Positions 60,132-64,000 of a stretch of 64,000 bases of DNA are shown piece after piece. The translations under genes were made by a program, and so were the position numbers. The notes under the pieces were generated by a model. It was not told where the DNA came from, made no database searches, and worked only from the letters and a program-made list of their open reading frames with translations. Origin of the DNA: DASVRZ01 sp038228695. Its GTDB lineage: Bacteria; Verrucomicrobiota; Verrucomicrobiia; Chthoniobacterales; DASVRZ01. Location of the stretch: assembly GCA_038228695.1 (NCBI GenBank), contig JBBRPA010000013.1:6836-70835 (forward strand), written 5' to 3'. Within the stretch, counting starts at the first letter, position 1; the number at the start of each line of letters is the position of its first letter.

Positions 60132-62074
60132 TGCAGGAACCAGCGGCTGTCGATCTTCGAGTAGGAAACGAGATACGGCGTGCCGGGAGGAGGACTGTTC
60201 AGGAGGCGACTATCGAAGTTCCAGCGACGCAAAGGCGGACTGTAAACATTGGATTTTCCCCAAGGTTCGTTGTTCTGCTGACTCTGCCACATTTCTACCA
60301 TCGATCCCCAGTAGGTGAATTCAACGCCGGACCAGTCTTCGAGGAAGCGGGGGAAATTTTCCGCGCCACCGCTATAATCACTGCTAGTAGTTTGCACGTT
60401 GCCGGTCATGAAGGCGGCGTTGACGGTGGAGCGACTGGCGGCGGTGACGGTGCTGGTAGAGGAGTTGACGGTGGCGTCGTTCCAAGCATTGGAGAGGACG
60501 GTGACAGCATCGCCGATGATTGCGGCAGGTTGCTGGACAGTGCTAGTGATAGTGTTTTTCGTCTGATCGGGACTGGAAGAGTTCGAGAGTGGCTGAGTGC
60601 TAGGGGTACGATCGGTGGTGGCGGTGGAGGCATAAGTGCCGTTGGTGTTGTAGTCGCCCTGCACGTAGATGGGGTTCTGGCTGACGAAGGTGAGCCCGCC
60701 GGAAGGCAGGCTGGCACCGCGAATCAGCCGGATGCCTTTACGCGTCGTGCTAGTGCCACGCGAGTCGTAAACGAAGACAGTTTTGTTGCCAGAGAAATAT
60801 TTCGAATTGCCAGTTGCCAATTTGGAGCGGCTGGTAAACTGACTCACGTCCACATCGGTCACGTCCACATTCCCCCCCCAGCGGTTATCGCGGACGGTCT
60901 TGCCTGTGCTGAACATCGCGGAGAGAGTAGCGTCGGAAGGTATTCCGTAAATGCTATAACCATTGGAATCGACACCTGTCTTCACTTTGACCGTCACGGT
61001 GGGACTGCTAGCGCCACTGATTTGGACGAGCATGTCGGCCTTGTTATAAAACCGCTTGCTGGCAATAGCCACCGGATCGGTGTAGCCAGAGGTAGGAACC
61101 TGAATGACTTCCTGATAACCATCGTTGTTAGGATTGCTATCGGTGGTGTTAAAAGTACTTGCGGAAATGTCGATTACGCTCTGCGTCGCCCCGTATGCAG
61201 GAGGCGTAGTACTGGTCCAGTTATCCAGATACCCGTTAGTGACGTTGGCCCCGGATACAAGATCGTTGCCGCCATTGTAGATATCGGCGCCAGTAGGGAA
61301 AAGATCGGTCGAAGAAATGCGGCGGGTGTCGTTGGGTGCGTAGTTGCCCTCCATCGAGTTGGCGTAAGTCACCCGGCCCATCATGTGGAGGCTGTTTTGC
61401 GCTGCGTAAAAAGTGCGGTTGGTGTGAATCCAGCCGTTGACGATCATGTCGGGACCAGGATGCAGTTCGAGGTTGTCGTTGTAAAAAATCGCAAAGCTCC
61501 AGGGCGAAGTGAAGCGCTTCACGAAGTAGCGGTTCGACTCGACATGGACCGTGCTGCCGGAACGGTCGCGAATCGGCACGTTCACGCCCACGTGCGCTTT
61601 GTAGTAGAAATTCCTCTGCGATGTGGCATTCCCAATCGTGGGCCGAAGATAATCCTCGGATGATTTGCTGGGTGAAACCGCTGTTGTCACGTCATTTCCA
61701 TACCCGTCGATGTGGGTGATTTTAAAATCTTTCTTAAAACCATCCGTGCCATTGGTGAGATCCTGCGTGTAGTAAAATCCAGTAGCATTACTGCCCACCG
61801 AGGCAGAGACCGGCGTATAAGTCGAGAGCGCGGTCTTGAGATCTTCGGTCGTGACTTCACCGACTGAGACGCGACTTTGGCTGGTGGTTTTCCAAAAGCT
61901 GAACGCCTGCTCAACGAGACCGTCGGCAATGTTAGTCGCTGCCGCGTAAGCTTCGGCACGTTTGCCATTTTTACCAATTGCGGAGGTCAAATCGAACGAA
62001 ACGCTAATCAACGCGGCGAAGGTCGCGATGATCATCATGGTGACGATAATGGTATTACCCTGTTCTTGTTTCAT
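60128..62074 (-). CDS. Large PilX/GspK-like pseudopilin-associated protein
   Basis: A 648-residue protein. The N-terminal MKQEQGNTIIVTMMIIATF is a prepilin-like segment: a Gly at -1 but Asn at +1 and no Glu at position 5, as in GspK/PilX tip proteins that lack Glu5. One membrane helix runs to about residue 30, then a long Ser/Thr/Asn-rich extracytoplasmic region (GIRLIRGASLPSGGLTFVSQ near 445) with beta-strand character. It is about twice the size of typical GspK. It probably sits at the pilus tip with the PilV- and PilW-like proteins encoded upstream. It follows the PilW gene by 12 bases. Confidence 0.72.
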   Translation of the reverse strand: MKQEQGNTIIVTMMIIATFAALISVSFDLTSAIGKNGKRAEAYAAATNIADGLVEQAFSFWKTTSQSRVSVGEVTTEDLKTALSTYTPVSASVGSNATGFYYTQDLTNGTDGFKKDFKITHIDGYGNDVTTAVSPSKSSEDYLRPTIGNATSQRNFYYKAHVGVNVPIRDRSGSTVHVESNRYFVKRFTSPWSFAIFYNDNLELHPGPDMIVNGWIHTNRTFYAAQNSLHMMGRVTYANSMEGNYAPNDTRRISSTDLFPTGADIYNGGNDLVSGANVTNGYLDNWTSTTPPAYGATQSVIDISASTFNTTDSNPNNDGYQEVIQVPTSGYTDPVAIASKRFYNKADMLVQISGASSPTVTVKVKTGVDSNGYSIYGIPSDATLSAMFSTGKTVRDNRWGGNVDVTDVDVSQFTSRSKLATGNSKYFSGNKTVFVYDSRGTSTTRKGIRLIRGASLPSGGLTFVSQNPIYVQGDYNTNGTYASTATTDRTPSTQPLSNSSSPDQTKNTITSTVQQPAAIIGDAVTVLSNAWNDATVNSSTSTVTAASRSTVNAAFMTGNVQTTSSDYSGGAENFPRFLEDWSGVEFTYWGSMVEMWQSQQNNEPWGKSNVYSPPLRRWNFDSRLLNSPPPGTPYLVSYSKIDSRWFLQ

Positions 62075-62086
62075 AATTTCGGTTTC

Positions 62087-63052
62087 TTAGTTGTAGTTAG
62101 TACTTTGCACGATCAACGTTTTCGGCGGGATGATTTGGCTTAATAGAAAGCGATCACCGACATAGGAACGTTTGCCAGTGTCGGTGTTAATCGAGATCAA
62201 TTGCACTTGGACAGCGTTTCCAGGGTCGTTCGGTCCCGAGGAATAAATCGCAAACGGCCCTGCGGGTATGGCCACCGAACCTGAACCGTACGGCGACACA
62301 TAATCTCCGCTCGCCAGAGGCGGCAGATAGGTGGTCAGATCGTTGTTCACCACAGTGTAGCTAGAGGTGTCGGAAGCGTCCGCGTAATAACGAACCTCAG
62401 TCCGCGAGGGAATGCCGTTGGTTACGTTATTTTCCGTGGCCGTGGTCACGACACAATAGGCTGCCTGTCGAATGACGTAAACCATCGTGGGATCCGGCGG
62501 CGTACTACTGCTAATCGTGAGACTGACCCCAAGGTCGTTAACCGTAACCGTGGTGGGATTTCCTGTGGTCACTGCGGTGATTGTTCGCGTCAGGGTGTTT
62601 CCGAGTGCGTCGTTAATGTCCGGAAAAACGAGGATGTCGCCAACCTTCGGCGCAATGGGTTGCTGAGGAATTCGCAACGAGATCGAAGCTCCCGAAGAGC
62701 TCGTTGTAATGTTCTTGCTACCAGCGCTGTTGGAAATAATGTTAGTAGCCGTCTGGTTGAGAAGAATGGGAAAGCGCACGCCCTGTGCAGCCGTCGTGGT
62801 CGCCACCGAGAAAGTGCCACTCGTCAAGGTCACTAACTCAGCTCTGCCGACGGACTCATGCAAATCTTGAACCAGTCTCATCGACGAAGTTCGCACCGCC
62901 AAATTGGAGTAATTCGTGGAAATGTTTTTGGAAAACATGATCATTCCTCCGTTCAAGACGGTGTAAATGACACCTCCAACAAGGCCCATCATTCCCATGC
63001 TGATGGCGAGTTCCATTAAAGTATAGGCTTTGGATTTTAGAGAGCGGTTCAT
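62087..63052 (-). CDS. PilW-like minor pseudopilin
   Basis: A 321-residue protein. KSKAYTLMELAISMGMMGLV (about 6-25) is the prepilin-type helix with Glu5 present, but with Ala instead of Gly at -1, so cleavage by the prepilin peptidase may be slow or absent. The head is large, Thr/Ser/Val-rich and mostly beta. It is a minor subunit expected near the pilus tip. It sits between the PilV-like gene (6-base gap) and the PilX/GspK-like gene (12-base gap) and is surely cotranscribed with both. Confidence 0.82.
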   Translation of the reverse strand: MNRSLKSKAYTLMELAISMGMMGLVGGVIYTVLNGGMIMFSKNISTNYSNLAVRTSSMRLVQDLHESVGRAELVTLTSGTFSVATTTAAQGVRFPILLNQTATNIISNSAGSKNITTSSSGASISLRIPQQPIAPKVGDILVFPDINDALGNTLTRTITAVTTGNPTTVTVNDLGVSLTISSSTPPDPTMVYVIRQAAYCVVTTATENNVTNGIPSRTEVRYYADASDTSSYTVVNNDLTTYLPPLASGDYVSPYGSGSVAIPAGPFAIYSSGPNDPGNAVQVQLISINTDTGKRSYVGDRFLLSQIIPPKTLIVQSTNYN

Positions 63053-63058
63053 AGGGTT

Positions 63059-63631
63059 CTATTCATCAATGGATCGAAAAGTGCTCGTGCGAACTTGATA
63101 TCTGTAGGCCGTTTCAAAAGCACTTTGGGTCGTGTAGGTATAGGAGGCGCTGTTGGTCCCACCGTTGTAATTGTAGCCCACCTGCACATCGATCTGCCGC
63201 AAGGTAGTGCTAATAACGGTGACTTTTCGGAGCAACATGCCCTGCACCACCCCTGTCGCCTTCATGGCGGAAACGGCTAGGCTGACCGGACGAATGATCA
63301 TCGTGAAAGCGCGCCCGGAGCCATCCGTGCCGTTGGTGACGACTGACTCGCCGCTGGCGAGAGTGCCGCCCTCCGATTGAACCCTCAGAATCTGCGGAAT
63401 AGCTGCATTAGTATTGAAAGGGCGAACGGCTAGGACTAAATCGATTTCCTGTTGGGCGGCGGCCAGTGCTGCCGTGCCAATCCGGCTCAGCGTGCTTCGC
63501 CGATTCAAAACTAGAAACGCCTGGGTAACGCTTACAGAAATAATCGCCAGCAACGCAATGGAGATGAGAATCTCCGTGAGCGTGAACCCACGTTCCGATT
63601 TAGCGGAACCTAAAATACAAGAATGCGACAT
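63059..63631 (-). CDS. PilV-like minor pseudopilin
   Basis: A 190-residue protein with an ideal prepilin motif, ERGFTLTEILISIALLAIIS (about 13-32; cleavage between Gly and Phe, Glu5 present). The head has Gln/Ala-rich helices followed by strands (AMKATGVVQGMLLRKVTVIS). The leader is longer than in PilA (14 residues). It is the first gene of the leftward pseudopilin operon. A weak sigma-54-like match lies too close upstream to be convincing, so the promoter is not assigned. Confidence 0.85.
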   Translation of the reverse strand: MSHSCILGSAKSERGFTLTEILISIALLAIISVSVTQAFLVLNRRSTLSRIGTAALAAAQQEIDLVLAVRPFNTNAAIPQILRVQSEGGTLASGESVVTNGTDGSGRAFTMIIRPVSLAVSAMKATGVVQGMLLRKVTVISTTLRQIDVQVGYNYNGGTNSASYTYTTQSAFETAYRYQVRTSTFRSIDE

Positions 63632-63918
63632 GCCAACTTTCTAAAGGAGCAAACGCCATGCCGAAGCCGCTTGCCCTGAAGCTTTCGCCGTCCGAAGCAT
63701 CCGCCGCCCCGGATCGCGCCTCAATTTTGCGAAGGACTCTTTCAAAATTGGGAAGGAAAAATAGATGAAAAATACTTTAAAACAAAAGCATCCGCGGCAC
63801 GACGGCTGCTCTTTACGCAATCACCGAATCAATTTCGGTCTAAATAAACTAATAAATAAACGGTTAAGCAACTTATTTTCTGTAAAAGTGATTTGGCTAT
63901 AAACTGAAGGATGGTTGG

Positions 63919-64000
63919 TTAGGGTTTGTGGTGGGGGAGGTAGGCTTTGCCGGTTTCCCATTCGTCGGAGATTTCGGAGAGGATGGCGGTTACTAGCCGC
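63919..64000 (-). CDS. C-terminus of a transposase, probably IS256 family, partial
   Basis: The last 26 codons of a frame entering from the right edge: RLVTAILSEISDEWETGKAY then LPHHKP and a TAA stop at 63919-63921. R-L-x-x-A-[IL]-L-x-E-x-[SD]-[ED]-x-W-x-x-G-[KR]-x-Y is the usual ending of IS256/Transposase_mut proteins, so an insertion sequence probably begins here. The AT-rich 287 bases between it and the pseudopilin operon hold no gene, and I cannot place the IS terminal repeat with certainty. Confidence 0.5.
   Translation of the reverse strand, partial: RLVTAILSEISDEWETGKAYLPHHKP

Noticed and set aside
63643..63664. Sigma-54-like GGCA-N6-TTGC match on the minus strand before the PilV-like gene
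   Set aside because: The predicted start site would lie about six bases from the start codon, leaving no room for ribosome binding, and the -24 box has two mismatches.
1..64000. Apparent abundance of GTTAG/CTAAC words across coding regions
   Set aside because: At about 60% G+C a rough composition estimate predicts on the order of 1.5 per kb on both strands, and what I see by eye is not clearly above that; a proper count with a Markov background would be needed.

Overview
This is a chromosomal segment of a free-living, aerobic, Gram-negative bacterium with roughly 60% G+C. The best guess is a member of the Verrucomicrobiota (Chthoniobacter-like). That placement is an inference from gene content: a DUF4412 protein, a phoH / short 7TM-HD / ybeY operon, pseudopilin operons, a long LeuA, a GxxExxY protein, and many starts without a clear Shine-Dalgarno sequence. 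No rRNA is present to confirm it.

Layout. 1-1.3 kb: 5' part of yqeY, a small coiled-coil protein, a decayed alpha/beta-hydrolase remnant and tRNA-Ser(UGA). 1.4-6.9 kb: envelope and housekeeping genes (PAP2 phosphatase, GT39 glycosyltransferase, DUF4412 protein, Maf, an epimerase) and an AT-richer ATP-grasp gene. 7-9.8 kb: a sugar oxidoreductase/isomerase pair with a divergent AraC regulator. 9.9-12 kb: lysA and a ThuA-like gene. 12.1-22.6 kb: a defence block with a UvrD-like helicase carrying a decayed NERD-like domain, hsdM, hsdS, a DUF4143 ATPase and hsdR. 22.6-28 kb: gltB and a divergent Lrp-type regulator.

28-33 kb: a leftward operon deoC, aldehyde dehydrogenase, truncated dehydrogenase-like protein, yceI and a small membrane protein. 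It is interrupted by a 481-bp unit in which a GxxExxY gene (PD-(D/E)XK-like) lies between perfect 30-bp inverted repeats. A second, gene-less 139-bp copy of the repeat pair lies between a PHP-family gene and ilvD (41.4 kb). This is the most unusual structure in the window and looks like an undescribed small mobile or REPIN-like system. 33-40 kb: DUF2339 membrane protein, acpP, an Arg/Gly-rich protein, an SRPBCC protein and recQ. 40-50.8 kb: a tiny Cys-rich lipoprotein, histidinol-phosphatase-like PHP protein, ilvD, a RelE/Phd toxin-antitoxin pair, leuA, ybeY, 7TM-HD, phoH, a SprT-like protein and cysteine desulfurase.

50.8-56.6 kb: a metal-homeostasis region with a CopA-type ATPase, a Met/Cys-rich periplasmic peptide, a peptidoglycan-binding-domain protein, an aquaporin, a CsoR/RcnR-type repressor and an RcnA-type exporter with a G-tract operator candidate. 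56.6-58.6 kb: nuoF and nuoE. 58.6-63.6 kb: a type IV pilin behind a consensus sigma-54 promoter, then a leftward pseudopilin operon (PilV-, PilW- and PilX/GspK-like proteins plus a secreted protein). The window closes with what appears to be the 3' end of an IS256-family transposase.
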